Positions 1 through 12,640 of a DNA stretch of 64,000 nucleotides are shown here, piece after piece. Location: assembly GCA_944548615.1 (NCBI GenBank), contig OX155960.1, positions 34,192,475 to 34,256,474 on the forward strand, written 5' to 3'. Numbering within the stretch: position 1 is the first letter of the stretch; each line of letters starts with the position of its first letter. The translations under genes and the position numbers were made by a program. The DNA is from Micropterix aruncella. Lineage: Eukaryota > Arthropoda > Insecta > Lepidoptera > Micropterigidae. The notes beneath the pieces are model-generated. The model worked only from the letters and a program-made list of their open reading frames with translations, ran no database searches and was not told the origin of the DNA.

Positions 1-94
1 AGTGTGGGAGTCTAGTGGCTGTCCGTCGGATTGTCAAGGATAAAAGGACTTATAAGTAATTATATCAATTTTACCAAGAGCTTGCAATACCTAA

Positions 95-560
95 GTGGAT
101 ACTATTCATAAGAGTCAACAGGCTTTCGGAGACGACATGAGCATTTCACGGATAAATGAGTGGTACAACCGCTTTACTGATGGCCGCACATCAGTGGGCA
201 GCGAACCACGTCTCGCTGGGCCCTCGAACAAAGCCGAAATGCTAATGTTATTGACCAAGTGCAGTGTTTGGTCATGTAGGATTCCACATTCCCGGCATTA
301 CATCGGTTCGCCAAGCTTCCTACTTCCTAGATATGGGTCCGTGTGATTTTTGTCTAATCCCTACTATACGGTTGAACGTGCCACTGAAATTGACCGATTC
401 GAACCAAGAGAAGACATTATGCGTAATGCGATGGCTAAGTTGAACACTATTCCAGAACATGCGTTCCATGAGTGATTTTCCAGTAAGATGTAACCGCTGG
501 GAGAAGTAAGTCAATTACAAATGGAACTACTTTGCAGGAGATTAGTGTAGGTAAATTTAT
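95..560 (+). pseudogene. mariner-like transposase relic, internally deleted
   Basis: The first frame (95-346) has the N-terminal helix-turn-helix pattern of mariner transposases: residues resembling EWYNRFTDGRTSV, then a Pro-rich linker (GPS). After about residue 60 the frame jumps to the C-terminal end of the same family. A degraded PRYGSV at about 320-345 corresponds to the PDxAPxD block. It is followed in shifted frames by FEPREDIMRNAMAKLNTIPE (about 399-458) and a stop-ridden remainder to about 560. The DDD/E catalytic core between these blocks is missing, and there are several stops, so this is a dead, internally deleted copy. I did not identify terminal inverted repeats. The superfamily is clear; the subfamily is not. 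Confidence 0.7.
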
Positions 561-1850
561 TTTGTTTTTTTGCCGAATAAATGTATTGTACTTTTTGAAC
601 AGGATGGTATATTCATAATAGTTTAAACGTGCTACTCTCTATGTAATTGCGAAATTTCTGCGCACGCTTCGAGAATCCTCACCTGTTTAGCTGTGGTCCC
701 TCGTCACACTAAGACTAATTTGCTTTTATAATAGCAACCTCACGCCAGTAAACGAAGTGGCAAAATCATATTTGTTTTGTAACTGCGATCTCTTTTGCAT
801 TTCCAGAAATTCAAAACACCTGTCCATTACAGTACCAGACGACACCTTTCTCAAGGCGCTGTCTTAACGTCAATATTTATTTTAGAACGAGTGCGTATGT
901 ACTGTATATTTGTATGAAATCATTCGCTTAAATGTTTTGACAGTATAACCAAATCGGTAATCAAATATTAATAGCCGGGCGTTTTAGACATTTGTGGTAC
1001 CTATTCGATATTCAGACTTTACGGGTCAATGACCCACTTCACCGGTAAAAATAGCAAGCGATCGCCGACCACTTTTTCTCTAATGGACGCCCTAGCATTA
1101 GCTTTATTTATAATCAGCGACGGAATTATTGATTTCTATCCGAGTGCTACTCTTTGCTTCGTCATTTTCTCCACAACCATTTAGCCTAAATAAGGACAAA
1201 TTATCCTACACTTCTCTTTTTGCAAACGGTGCAAAAAATTGATTGCTTTTTAAACTTTCCGGTATTGTATCGAGTATGTCGAGGTGTATGTACGGACTGC
1301 GTCACAATTCATAAATTCATTTGCCTCACCAGAAATCAGATTAACATTTACGCGCTTTGTATTGCCATCCGCGTGTAGTATTTATATGGGGCCAGATGAC
1401 GTATAACTCACATCACTTTTTACAAACGCACATCGTTATAATTCGCAGGAAGCATGAACACGCTCATCACCTCTTCCCAGCCGTCATCAAGTTATTGAAC
1501 ACACAACATCTTTGTATATTCCTCTGGTGAAGATGCTATTATCTTCGGTACATACACCAAAAAACAAATGGTGGCCGCGAACCTGTCTATTATGACCATT
1601 ACGGGCCACTAGTGAAAATAATTATTGCATTACCGGTCTGTTATCATCTATTCTATACTTTTTAGCAAATTTCGTCAAATATTAAATAGAAAGCAAAAAA
1701 CACGTTACAATAGGATATCTAGGAACGTTAATAGAAGTATTTATCCAGTACATTACCTCAATGTACTATTCAAATTTGACGTTTTTGGAACAAACAGTTT
1801 TTTCGCTTACAATAAGCGTTATTTTGGAGCATTAAAAATATTTAAAAGTG
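561..1850. other. intergenic, nothing recognised
   Basis: AT-rich sequence without a supportable gene, RNA or repeat boundary. The short frames here show no recognisable protein family. Confidence 0.5.
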
Positions 1851-1854
1851 TGGA

Positions 1855-2470
1855 ATTGTCGTTTGAAACCAAAATATGCGTAATTATTGTATTGTGTTCT
1901 GAGGGCGTAAGTACTAGAGAAATTGCTGCGCGAGTTTGGGGTTTACTCAATTCACTGTTGCAAGGGTTTTAAAAAGGTATAAGAAACCAGGTCGTCAGAA
2001 AGAGTCAAGTGCGGAGCTTGAAAAAGAGCATCCACGTCAGATCGTCAAGGTACTAAAAGGGAAATATCTGCGAGATCAGCGATTGACCTGTGTATAACTG
2101 AACACATAATGGGATGAAATGGGAGAAACGAATGCATTAAGCAGACGGAAGGTTCGAAAACGTCTCGCCGAGGTTATTCTGATTGCCCGTTTCCCCAGAA
2201 AAAAACTCACCTTACCATGATATTGAAAAAACAACGCCTGGAGTAGGCTAAAGAACACGTCAATTGTACAGGGGAAATGTAGAACAAAGTGTTTTTTTTT
2301 TCTTCAAATAACTCAAAATTTAACTGGCACGGGTCTGATAAAAAAAACAGGCGAAGGCAAGGTGAATTATAGTCACCGTAATGCGCCGTGTCTACAAAGA
2401 AGCACCATTCAGGACGAATGGTCTGCAATGGGCTGCTTTACGACTACTATTAATCATAAAGCCACTCCTC
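1855..2470 (+). pseudogene. Tc1-like transposase relic
   Basis: Translation in shifting frames gives the order expected of a Tc1-type transposase. A homeodomain-like helix-turn-helix (SFETKICVIIVLCSEGVSTR and following, about 1855-1935) comes first. A basic GRP-like linker region follows, then a degraded RRFEN..SPRLF..SPEKN.PYHD stretch (about 2150-2220). Near 2380-2430 there is an RVYKEAPFRTNGLQ block resembling the segment before the second catalytic aspartate. Several stops and frameshifts make it non-functional. A truncated SINE tail in the opposite orientation follows at 2480. No terminal repeats were found. Confidence 0.6.
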
Positions 2471-2479
2471 ATCATTCTG

Positions 2480-2660
2480 CTCACTTTTTTTTTTAGTTTT
2501 AGAAGGCGTAGGCTTTTTTTAGTTTTAGTTTTAGTCCTATTTGTTTCTACTCTTCATTGTGAAATTTCACAATGGGCGGGTTTATTATCGTCCTATTCTC
2601 TTAAAGCTAACCCTATTTCGGTGTATTTTGGTGTAAATGAAGTTTTGAGAAAAAATGGCA
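2480..2660 (-). repeat. truncated SINE 3' tail (third copy of tRNA-SINE family)
   Basis: The segment with TTGTGAAATTTCACAATGGG and GGGTTTATTATC (about 2545-2595) matches the 3' half of the SINE seen full length at 17760 (+) and 39640-40220 (-). Here only the tail is present, read on the minus strand, together with its A/TTTTAG-rich 3' end. The tRNA-like head is absent, so this is a 5'-truncated copy. Confidence 0.65.
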
Positions 2661-2689
2661 GAAACTATCTTCTTAAGGGTCTTTAAAAG

Positions 2690-5600
2690 TGTTTAAACAA
2701 CATAGATGGATTGTGTATAGAGAGTGTGGAATAAAAATGAAAAATGGAAATAATTCTCGATTTCACTCTGTACTCAATTACACAAATCGAACTGGATTTA
2801 TTTGTGACTCTAATCCGTCATAAATGAAGCGTAAATAGCAACGGTATCCGTGTAATTGAAGCCCCAATCTAAACTTGAACTCGTTAATTACAGATCTATC
2901 CGTTCCGGAGCACCGTCCAACTGAGACGACATTGATCCATGAGGACCGACACCGTCGCCGCTCCGATGCATCCGAGCTGATGCAGACGAATGGTCCTTCC
3001 GAGCAGGCGTCTCAACTCTATGTAAGTACATCCATACATATGGGTGTTTTCAGTTGTATATTTAAGGCACTTTACAGAGTTCGTCGGATGCCTGCCCGGT
3101 GATTTGTCCCAACCGAGACGTTTTGAAAGTACGGACCTGTTGCACTCCTTCAGTAAACTCCTTCTCTAGAACAAATTTTGATACGGACGCTCTATTTATC
3201 GATTGACCTCGATTAGCCACCTAAAACGCAGTGCTATAATTTACAGTCTATCAACATACGATAAAAATATCAACTTTCCCGGATCATGAACTACAACCAT
3301 CGCAAGATCGCAGAAGGTGCCATTAGGGACAAAATTGTTTGAGATTGAGGATATATCTTTAACGCATAGGTAATATAATGTAAAAAGTCATCAAGATCCG
3401 TTCATATAAAATCAGTAAAGAAATTTGTTTGTATCGTTTATGACCATGCATTTTCATGACTAGATAGTTTGGGGATCTTCAGTTTTCACATTTAGTAGCA
3501 TAGAGATTAATTAGCTGGTGGACCCACTGATGTGTTTTTAGAAATTTGCTATCCTACATTTAAACAGACATCTCGATACCGCTATGGCGTAGAGGCGTAG
3601 ACGTCCTGCCGCAGTTATTTTTTTCTGATCAGATGATAGTAGTACTGTAAATTATTAGTCGCTGGGCTGAAATCATATAATTTATTTTCCTGTCACAGAT
3701 ACACTGAGAAAAGTATAACGATGTAATACACGGAAATACGCATGTTTTAACAAGGATTACGTGTATAACTCGGACTGTGGTCCATACGTATGAATTAACA
3801 TTACGCGTAATGGTGTTGGCGTGACAGTAGTTACTATGTCGTAATGTTAAAAGGGATCTCGTTTATAACATGACAAAACGTACGGTTATAGTTGGATACA
3901 TGAATCATACTGAAACTGCAGTTTTCTGTTATTTCCGTATTAACCGTAAGGAAAATGTTAATACATATATTCGAGTAATGGAGTTTCTAATGCCAAAATT
4001 CCTTGTAATTCAACAAAATTACGATTAAAAGATCGTTTTTTCTGTATAAAACCGTAATAACAAAATGGTAATGTACGAATCGATCCAATATTTTTTTCAG
4101 TATACAACCACGGATATCTGCCTCTAGTATTACATAATATATCATTCAATGTTTTGGGTCATTAATCCTGTTTGCTGCTCTAAATAGGTGTGTGATGCTA
4201 TGTGATGTAAAAAGTCGTTGTCAGCATTGCATAGTCGATGCCAGCGAACTTCCTTGTGTCATCAAAACTGACATCTTTCCTTTAAACTTTACGACGTCGA
4301 GCTTAATGGAAATGAAGTCGCAAAGCGACGACGCTGCAGTAGATTGAAACGTCTCGTCGACGTGCCCAGACAGCGGCCGGTAGCGAGCGCGCCGCCCTCG
4401 CCTCCCCTTGGCTTTGAATCGGGGTCACCTCTCGTTAAAAACTAATTACCTCAGTCAGGGTCGTCTTTAGCGACGAGCGAACGCACAATATGGCAATTTT
4501 CAACGTCGTGGGGTCGCCACTCCTCGCCTTAAAGGCTTTTAAAGTCGTAAGAACTTCCGCATCCACCGTATCTACGGCAGTTTATGATGAATTAATTTCG
4601 GCCGACCTCGTTTAGCAGCTACTGCCGAGCAGTAATTAATGATAGACCGAAGGGTATATTGTTCAATTCTAATTTCGCATCCTAATCTGGCCTCTTATTT
4701 CATGCTACAGCAAATATTAAAATTGCAACAATGACAAGATATTGAAATTAAAAGTCGCATTATGGTGTTGACAGTTTACAAGTATTTTCATCAATTGCGA
4801 GACCGAAATGTTGCTTTCTGTTAAATTGTGCGATTTGACCAGTTTAAAATTGAGACGAATGTATTCTCTTATAGGTACTAAAACTTCATAAAATAAAAAT
4901 GTAGATAATATTCGTAAAAAAAATATCCAAGAAAAATATCCAAAAAAATATAGAAAAATACACTGATCCAGATCATAAGATCTTGATTTTGCGCGGAGAA
5001 ACCAATGAATGTATTTTTTTTATTGAAGAAAATATTCAAACCTCCATAATTATGCGACCCTTCCTCTGTGTCACTTTTAGAATATACTACACGCAACACA
5101 AGAAACAAATTACACATCTCAACCACACAACCCAGGTACAAACTCACACTATAAACGAACGACTCAAGACGGAAGCATACTATTTTTCAAAAAGTTGCAA
5201 AAGAATTTGAAAGAATATTAAAAATATCTGAAAATAGGTCCACTTTTAGGAAAATACAAAAAATGTACGCCGTAGAAATGTTTGTAAAGTTTATAAGAAT
5301 TTTGAAGCGTATATAGGTATTTATATTAGTGCAATAACTTTTTTTCATTTCTGATAGTGTTCATCGTGATTTTTATTTTAAATCTATTTGCTATTATTAT
5401 ATACATTTTTGTGAGATATTTTCGAATAATTAAAATTCCATTTAATTATTGTTATATGTCGTTTGATGTTTTATTGAATTGAATTTAAGTATTTCGGTTT
5501 TTTTTTATTATTGGTATATCTTTCAGCGTAGCTTTAGTTATTATTGTCTACATTGGTATTACTAAGTATTTACTTTCGTATCTGATATTTTATTTGATTA

Positions 5601-6820
5601 TTATTATTTTTACTGCAATTAGACGATTACATTTGTTATATTTTTGCTATTTGTTGTAAGAATGCTTCTGCTTCTTTGACCTATTTAATGAGATTTCTAT
5701 CTAACTACTTTTATTTTACATTTTTCTACTAGAATTTGGATCGTTCCTTAATATATAGGTACACAGTATTTTGCTTATTTAAATCCTGTTACGTATTTTG
5801 TAAAATTGCATCATTATTGAACATGGTTTAGAAATTTATAATGATATTTATATGCTCCAGAAGGGTGTCAAGTTTAAAATAATTAAACTTACAACTTAAG
5901 GCACGCTTAACTTCTGAAAATTTCCAAAATGTGGGGGCATACCGCCAGTTCAGTATCTTGTTTTATTTATGAGTTATTTAAGTCTATACTGTTAACATAT
6001 TTAGTTCTGTCTGCCAAAGTTTGCTTTATATTAACGTATTCAATTAGATCGTTTGTAAACGGGCCTGAAGTATTCTATTATACACATGTGATACATAAGC
6101 CGGTGAAAGCCTCCAGCTTGCCCGTCTGCGTTCAGATGCCTTGGTTATTGATCGCACCCCGGCTGAGGTTGCTATGGCAGTGCAGGTACTTTGGCCGCTC
6201 GCCGTCTCATTTGTCCGACCATCCGTTGCCAACCTTGAACATAGGTTCTGCTTTTTAAGAGCTGGGATAAATAATGGCAGTAAAACATTTTTAAAAGTTG
6301 GACTTATTAGAGTTGGATTTTATCAGACAGGATTTTTTAGAGTTAAGAGAGAGAGAGAGACGAAATAATGTATGCCTCAGACGACAGCCAGTGAGTTGAG
6401 TCCACTTTAGCCTAGATAGAGCACGATTCCGTATTCGCGTTCTGTGTCCCCACTTACTGCCTTTATTTTTTTGTTTAACCTCGTCGTTATTTGACGCAGT
6501 CGCGGGCACACCTGTGCCAATATACCCACGGCATTGTATCTTATTTCAACAGCTGTTTCCTGTGACAATAGAGTTTCTTGACAATAGGCCGGCTTTCGAA
6601 ATCGTGCAACGATGTATCAGTGGTCTAGTTCGTATGGTTTTGGAGGTATCATCGCTGATTAGAAAGGTAATAAACCTTTCGCGAAACGTGTGTAATTCAA
6701 ATTTTGGAATTCTGCCGATCTACAAAACCGTATGCTTTCAAGACTGAACGTCGATTTTGGTATACTCAGTATAGATCGGTAGGGGTATATAAATGTATAA
6801 ATGAATTCACGGCATTAGCA
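2690..6820. other. gene-free AT-rich intergenic region
   Basis: I see no supportable gene over about 4 kb. A short GC-richer stretch lies at about 4340-4620. From 5330 to 5900 the DNA is strongly AT-rich. The only sizeable frames (5929-6258, 6141-6368) overlap on both strands and match no family I know. There is a short (GA)n tract at about 6347-6362. Confidence 0.5.
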
Positions 6821-6839
6821 ATATAATAGATAGTATACG

Positions 6840-8340
6840 CACAAATCACTTCAAACTTGTAACTGAGTTTATTTCCGAACCTCTCGCATACTTAGTGAAT
6901 TTAAGTTTCAAATCGGGCACCTTTCCCCAGTCACTTAAGACGTCAAAGGTTATTCCAATATTTAAGAATGGAAACAAAGAAGATATTGGAAACTATCGAC
7001 CGATATCTCTACAAAATATAATTTCAAAAGTAATTGAAAAAATTGTAAAAAAGAGGCTTATCAAACACGTCGAGGATGAGGGGCTCCTTTCAACTAACCA
7101 ATTCGGCTCCAGAGAAGGTGGAGGAACGCAAGATGCAATGAACGCTGTTACTCAATATATATCAGTAAATATTGATAAGGGGAGAAAAGTTATGGCAGCG
7201 TTCCTCGACCTGTCAAAAGTATTTGACACGGTGTCTCACCCGATTCTCTATAAAAAACTGGAGAGCTTTGGAGTTAAAGGGGTATCCATGGAATGGTTTA
7301 GTTAGAAGTTACTTAAATGACAGATCTCAGGTAACAGCAATAAATGGACAGCTCAGTGATAAACTAAATATAAGATATGGCGTTCCACAAGGAAATGTGC
7401 TTGGGCCACTCCTGTTTTTAATATATATTAATGAATTATGTGAACTCCAACTTAATGCGAAAGTCATCTCATTCGCAGACGATACGGTCTTGTTAACGGA
7501 AGCGACTAATTCGGCAGAAGTCACACTTAAATTACAAAATACTCTGGATACCGTTAGAGAGTGGCTAAATAAACATATTTTAACAATTAACTCGTCGAAA
7601 ACCAAAGTAATGAACTTTAGCCTAAGATCAGCTCATATCTCCAGCTTCTTTAAAATCAACTCTCACAATTGCCTTAAAGACTGCACATGCTCATGTGAAC
7701 GACTAAGTGTTGTAGATAACATAAAATATTTTGGAAAAATGTGGATTCTAAGCTGAATTGGTCTAGCCACATATTTCAACTCTCTGATCGATTACGGAAA
7801 CTAATATATGTTTTTCGTGAACTGCGCAATGTACTATCTCGGAAAACAATTAAAAACACCTACATAGCTCTATGCCAAAGTCTTATGATTTATGGGATTG
7901 TAGGGTGGGGTGCTTGCACGAAACAGGCCTTGGATCCACTAATAAAGACGCAAAAACTGTTGTTACGGATAATTTATAGGAAACCTAATGCTACCCGTCA
8001 GAGCGTATTTTCAAGGAGTCTAAAGTTCTGGACGTCAAGCAATTGTTTATTAAATATGTGATAATATTTTTTCATAAACACAAAGATAGACATGATCAAA
8101 GTCAGCAAAACTGCAATACTCGGAGTTCACGGAAACAAAATTTCCTTATTCCTCGAGTGCAAACAACATTTGCTCAACGACAAGCTTTTTTCATTGGTCC
8201 CAAATTATATAATGGCATAGAGGGAAAATGGAAACACTTAAAGAACAATCAAGAGTTTAAAGACAATATTAATAAATGGTTATTTGAATTAGGAAGGTCT
8301 AAATCTGAAAACTTGTTTTGTAAAGCGTATATATAACGGT
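6840..8340 (+). pseudogene. 5'-truncated LINE reverse transcriptase, frameshifted
   Basis: This is the reverse-transcriptase half of a non-LTR retrotransposon ORF2. It starts mid-domain (NLSFKSGTFPQSLKTSKVIP, about 6895). It runs through NYRPISLQNIISKVIEK, the QFGSREGGGTQDAM block, FLDLSKVFDTVSH, GVPQGNVLGPLLFLIYINEL and the catalytic FADDTVLL (about 7474-7497). It ends with the thumb/C-terminal region containing KLYNGIEGKWK (about 8200-8230). At least three frameshifts (near 7300, 7745 and 8050) break the frame. Endonuclease and ORF1 are absent, as expected from 5' truncation on insertion. The motifs fit the jockey superfamily (CR1/L2/Kiri/Daphne-type); the exact clade is uncertain. Confidence 0.85.
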
Positions 8341-8800
8341 TAATTTAAAAATAATATTGTATATTTATATAAATTATTATGTATATATTAATAGTATATC
8401 ATATCATATATTTTTATTTATAATATTTCATATTTTTTAGCAGTAATTTTATAATTGTATTTATATATTTTATTAAATTATATATACGTTTATACCATAT
8501 ATAATTTATTATTTATTGAAATCGTATTTACGTATATGTGTATTTGCCATATTGTATTACCTACAATGTATTATTCGTACAAATTTAGTGTTTTGATTTC
8601 TATTATAATGTTATTTATTTATAATTATATATTATTCAATCTTAATTAAGTGCATTCATTAATTATAAAAATAAAAAGTTTTTTTTACGTTAATTAGGCT
8701 AATTGTTACATAAGTTGTATTACTTATTTTAATTACTCTGACCCGCCTAGATACGGGACAGTTTAGTCCTAGTTAGGTGGGGAATGAGCATTAGCTGCAT
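8341..8800 (+). repeat. probable 3' untranslated region of the preceding LINE
   Basis: Very AT-rich sequence directly after the last LINE coding block. It ends in a conserved-looking stretch (GACCCGCCTAGATACGGGAC, then CTAGTTAGGTGGGG, 8739-8784). The reverse complement of its end (CCCCACCTAACTAGG) resembles the CACCTAACTAGG motif at 42413-42424. The exact 3' end and target duplication were not found. Confidence 0.4.
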
Positions 8801-8859
8801 TTCGGTGTTCAATTTTTCCGAGTTACTTACCTTAATAAAATCGAAGGACCACAAAGAAA

Positions 8860-9120
8860 GGAACAGAATTTAATTTCAATTTAATTAAATTTGTAATTCA
8901 TAATAACCTGCATCAAAATTAACAACATGTAAAATTACAATGTCGTAGACAAAAATTCAGTAACAAGAAACTGATGTGATATGCCAATAACTGTTACCGG
9001 TTCTGTGTTACAAGGCAGAAATTTAAATTGATATAATTATGTCTATTAACCAATATAAATAGTAAGTAAAGAAAAGAACACAATAAATTTGATAGAATTT
9101 ATACAATAATAGTTATTATT
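8860..9120 (+). repeat. dispersed repeat, copy of 42260-42510
   Basis: About 250 bp aligns with 42260-42510. Shared blocks include AATGTCGTAGACAAAAA, GTGATATGCCAA.AACTGT, and an ACATTTAAATTG/AAATTTAAATTG stretch followed by similar AT-rich tails. It has no coding capacity. It is probably the 3' end of a LINE or a SINE, but I cannot assign the family. Confidence 0.55.
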
Positions 9121-11720
9121 AATCCTTATTAGCTGCACAATTAAAGTAAAATTGAAAACATAAAATTGTTAACCATGATCATAGTAGATAATGATGTGCA
9201 TAATTGTTAAACGAAATACATTAAGGTGATCATAAAAATTATTTAAAAAATCTATAAATGATATTTAAAGGAGTACCTACATATAGAAGTATTAAAATAA
9301 TCATAAAAAATAATACAGTAGTAATAACTTCGAAGTCTTATTTTGTTGTTCGGTGTGTGCACATTGAAGCGGAGTTAGTTCTGATTGTGATACACCGATT
9401 GCCATGATATGCTAAATAAATTCTCTCTCACTGCAGTAAATATATATACTTGACTAAAACTGTCCTTTAACTATCCAACCCGCCCTAAGATAACGAAGTA
9501 TAGAAGTCTGCAAAACCTCTATGAATACATTAAGTGACATCTATATATCAAACAAAATATGTATTAATATTCTCCCAGTACGCCGTTATAGGATTCAATG
9601 AAGTTAAAAACCATGTTTATATACCCGTCATAAAGCGTAGAAACAAACTAACATTCAGTAGTAAGATTAAAAAAACAATTTGGCACATTAATAAGGAACT
9701 AAATGTCCTTTGTGGCGTTGCTGTCAGAACACAGCAACGCCACACAGTAGCGACTGAAACTAATAAATTAGAAAGTATAACCCTACTTTTACAACAAAAT
9801 TAAATAAAGAAAATGTGAAAGCTACACATTGAAGCGAATCTTAGACTGTGGTCGAAGCGCGAAATTCGGCCAAGGAAGTTTTTGGACGACCTAGTCAAGT
9901 AGAATTTTTGCTGCGTTCAGTAAATCGCAACTTAGAGAGTTTGATAGACCAACTTACTGAAGCAAGATAATATGGGATAATAGAAAGCGAACAACGGGCT
10001 AAATATAAAAAAAAACTTTACTGAAAGGACACAAAATATATGAATGTGACCAAATGAATCGAAAGATAGCGACACTGCACGAAGTAAAAACTGCATTAAA
10101 TAAATGGGCAACCACCATTCTGATCATACCACGATAGCTAATAGGGCAACATTAATGAAATACTATATGCAGATATTGAATGTGATGCCTAAAGTCGATT
10201 TCAAGAACCTGATAAAAGATTTATTTGAGGGGGAAACGAAACTTATAAAAGTAAATATCACTTAATCTGCGCTATGGCAACGTTACAATAAGAAACTCAA
10301 TACCTACAGTTACTATCATCAGCGTCTAGTTACTGATCAAAAAACAGAATTTCGAAATACTGCTTATTGGAGCAATACGTTATATGGGTACTATGCGGAA
10401 TGGGGCGAACTGGCGCAAGAGACTAGGCGAAATTGCTGAAAACTTCGGGTTAGGAATACCTTAATTTACTGAAAACTAAAATTTTACTGGTTGATGATCT
10501 CTGCTTCGCGAAGGGTGTTCTACAAACGGGGCATAATTGAAATTGAGCCACAGTATTTTTTATTTCAGAATTATCTCTCGTAATTAATGACTTGTCTCAT
10601 GATTCTTAATAAGTGTGAATATTAGATAAATTAAGACAGAAGCGGTAGGATAATTAAAAGGAAGTTGTAGTTCCTGTAACACCCAGAAAGACCAATAATG
10701 TTAGGTTTTTAGCTCTTTCAATGATTGTTTCCTCATTCAATCAGTTTTTAGAAGAAAACTTTTATCTCCCAGTCCCCAAGTATTTTTTTACAAGTAGTCC
10801 TCTCTCCATATATTTTGTCCTTTGGGCATATTTTGATTTTGCCGCCATTATATTCTGGATTGGCTGAAAGAAATATCTGGTTCTTTCACTTTCTTCTTTC
10901 ATTAATTCCTATCTTATTTCAGTTGTCCACAGGCCTTTTGGCCGTTTTGTATCTCCTGCTTTCAGCTTTACAATCTCTGTTACCTACTTTAGGTAAACTC
11001 TAAATTGTTTGTTTATTTTATTTTATTCCGGGATATTAACATGTATGGGGATTTCTGATGACCTGTAATTTTTTGTATGCAATTTTTATTTTTATAAATA
11101 ATTAATGTATTTCAATAACTTACTCAAATCTTGTCTTTAAACTAATTTAACATAGACATTAATAAATTCAGTTTATTAATAATTTTTTTTTGGGCTTCTT
11201 TAAAAAAAAATAATTTTGCGATACTTTTGGCCAGTATTTTATTTCAAGAAGTAAAACAGTTGAAAAAAATCAAATCTGAAGGGGAAATAACTATCACCAA
11301 AGAAATAAAACCATTACCATCGCACGTTCCAACGATAACCCGTATTGTTTCGTGTCCAGGCACACTTACAAGTGCTGATAATACCGGGCGTCCAATTAGA
11401 CACGGGCCGTGGAGTCTCACCGCAAACGATTTGAGGACAAGCCACAACGACTGCTTACCCAAATAAAGTACAGCGTAAACAGGCGTAAACCTACTCTTCT
11501 GGCGACAAGCCGTGTGCGGTTATCGTGCCGGAGCCCCGAGACCTGCGACCCGTTCATGCGTGACAGACGGCACGTACTGTTTTCGTACGTGCAAGCGAGG
11601 TCAGGAAAATTTAACGTGACGTTTTATAACCAGTAATGCACATAAATACATGAGACGATAGGAACGTCGCATCCATTTCAAATACCTACTTGGAGAGTAC
11701 AAGAGAGTTTGACAATGAGG
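9121..11720. other. intergenic; one perfect hairpin, otherwise nothing
   Basis: I see no supportable gene. A perfect 14-bp stem with a 6-nt loop lies at 9711-9744 (TGTGGCGTTGCTGT and its complement). Frames at 9534-9803 and 11227-11636 have ordinary composition but no recognisable domain, and the latter is open on both strands. A weak, stop-filled frame continues from 9804 to 10450 and may be an old element relic. Confidence 0.45.
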
Positions 11721-11722
11721 AA

Positions 11723-12144
11723 CGGAGTTAGATGCAGACACCAATCCCATTATATTTTATTCAAGCATTCATCCTTCTTATGTTCCTTCAATCCTGATTG
11801 GAGTTTAAAGCAAATAAGTTAATAGTAAAACACATTTTTTAAAACAAGCTTTTATTAAAATGCTCTGTTCCGAGCCAACCCTTGAGGCAGCAGCCATGTC
11901 ATAGTGGAACTTATAATGGCCTATCGTAATTGATTCAATTAGGATAGCCCATTATAAATTCCACTATGACATGGCTGCTGCCCCCAGGGTTGGCTCGGGA
12001 CAGAGCATTTTAATAAAAGCTTTTTTTTTAAATGTGTTTTACTATTAACTTATTTGCTTTAAACTTAAATCAGGATTGAAGAAACATAAGAAGGATGAAT
12101 GCTTGAATAAAATATAGTGGGATTGGTGTCTGCATCTAACTCCG
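11723..12144. repeat. 422-bp palindrome (two ~208-bp arms)
   Basis: The arm at 11723-11930 is repeated as its reverse complement at 11937-12144 with few mismatches. The outer end reads CGGAGTTAGATGCAGAC and the spacer is about 6 nt. Each arm contains the left end of the MITE family found at 12290-12640 and 47660-48207, including AATAGTAAAACACATTTTT, ACAAGCTTTTATTAAAATGC and GCAGCAGCCATGTCATAGTG. The structure therefore looks like two head-to-head truncated copies fused at their centres. In single-stranded form it would fold into a near-perfect hairpin. Confidence 0.85.
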
Positions 12145-12289
12145 TCTAGCTATCTCGCTCATCTAGCTATACAGAATTTCGTGTTTGTGTTGTTGACCGT
12201 TGAGTAATCCGCATCCCTATCGCGGTGAAACTTAGAACGGGCTATCATAATTGAATGCATATACAAAAAAATAAGTTAAGTTGAACCAA

Positions 12290-12640
12290 ATAAGTTAATA
12301 GTAAAAAGACATTTTTAAAAACAAGCTTTTATTAAAATGCTATGTCCCGAGTCCCGAGCCAACCCTGGAGGCAGCAGCCATGTCATAGTGAAACTTAGAA
12401 CGCCCAGGGCTATCGTAATTGAATGCTATACAGAATTTCCTTTCTGTGCCGTTGACCGCTGAGGAGTCCCCTCGTTGGAAGCCAACCCTGGGTGCAGCAG
12501 CCCTGTCGCGTTGACACTTAGAACGGACTATCATAATTGAATGCGTATACAAAATTTCGTGTCTGTGCTGTTGGCCGTTGAGGAGTCCCCTTCGTCGGGA
12601 GCCAATACTGACAAACATTGCAAGGTAAATAAAAGCTTGT
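12290..12640. mobile_element. MITE with internal tandem units (family of 47660-48207)
   Basis: Terminal inverted repeats ACAAGCTTTTATT (12321 onward) and AATAAAAGCTTGT (ending 12640) bound an interior made of about 120-bp tandem units. Each unit has GAGCCAACCCTGG-type starts, GCAGCAGCC and ACTATCATAATTGAATGC. Units begin near 12355, 12480 and 12599. There is no coding capacity. The sequence just outside the left repeat is shared with the other copies, so the true boundary may lie about 30 bp further out. I recall such sequences from lepidopteran genomes but cannot give a family name. Confidence 0.7.

Noticed and set aside
6044..6368. Frames on both strands at about 6.1-6.3 kb
   Set aside because: Three overlapping frames on two strands, none matching a known family.
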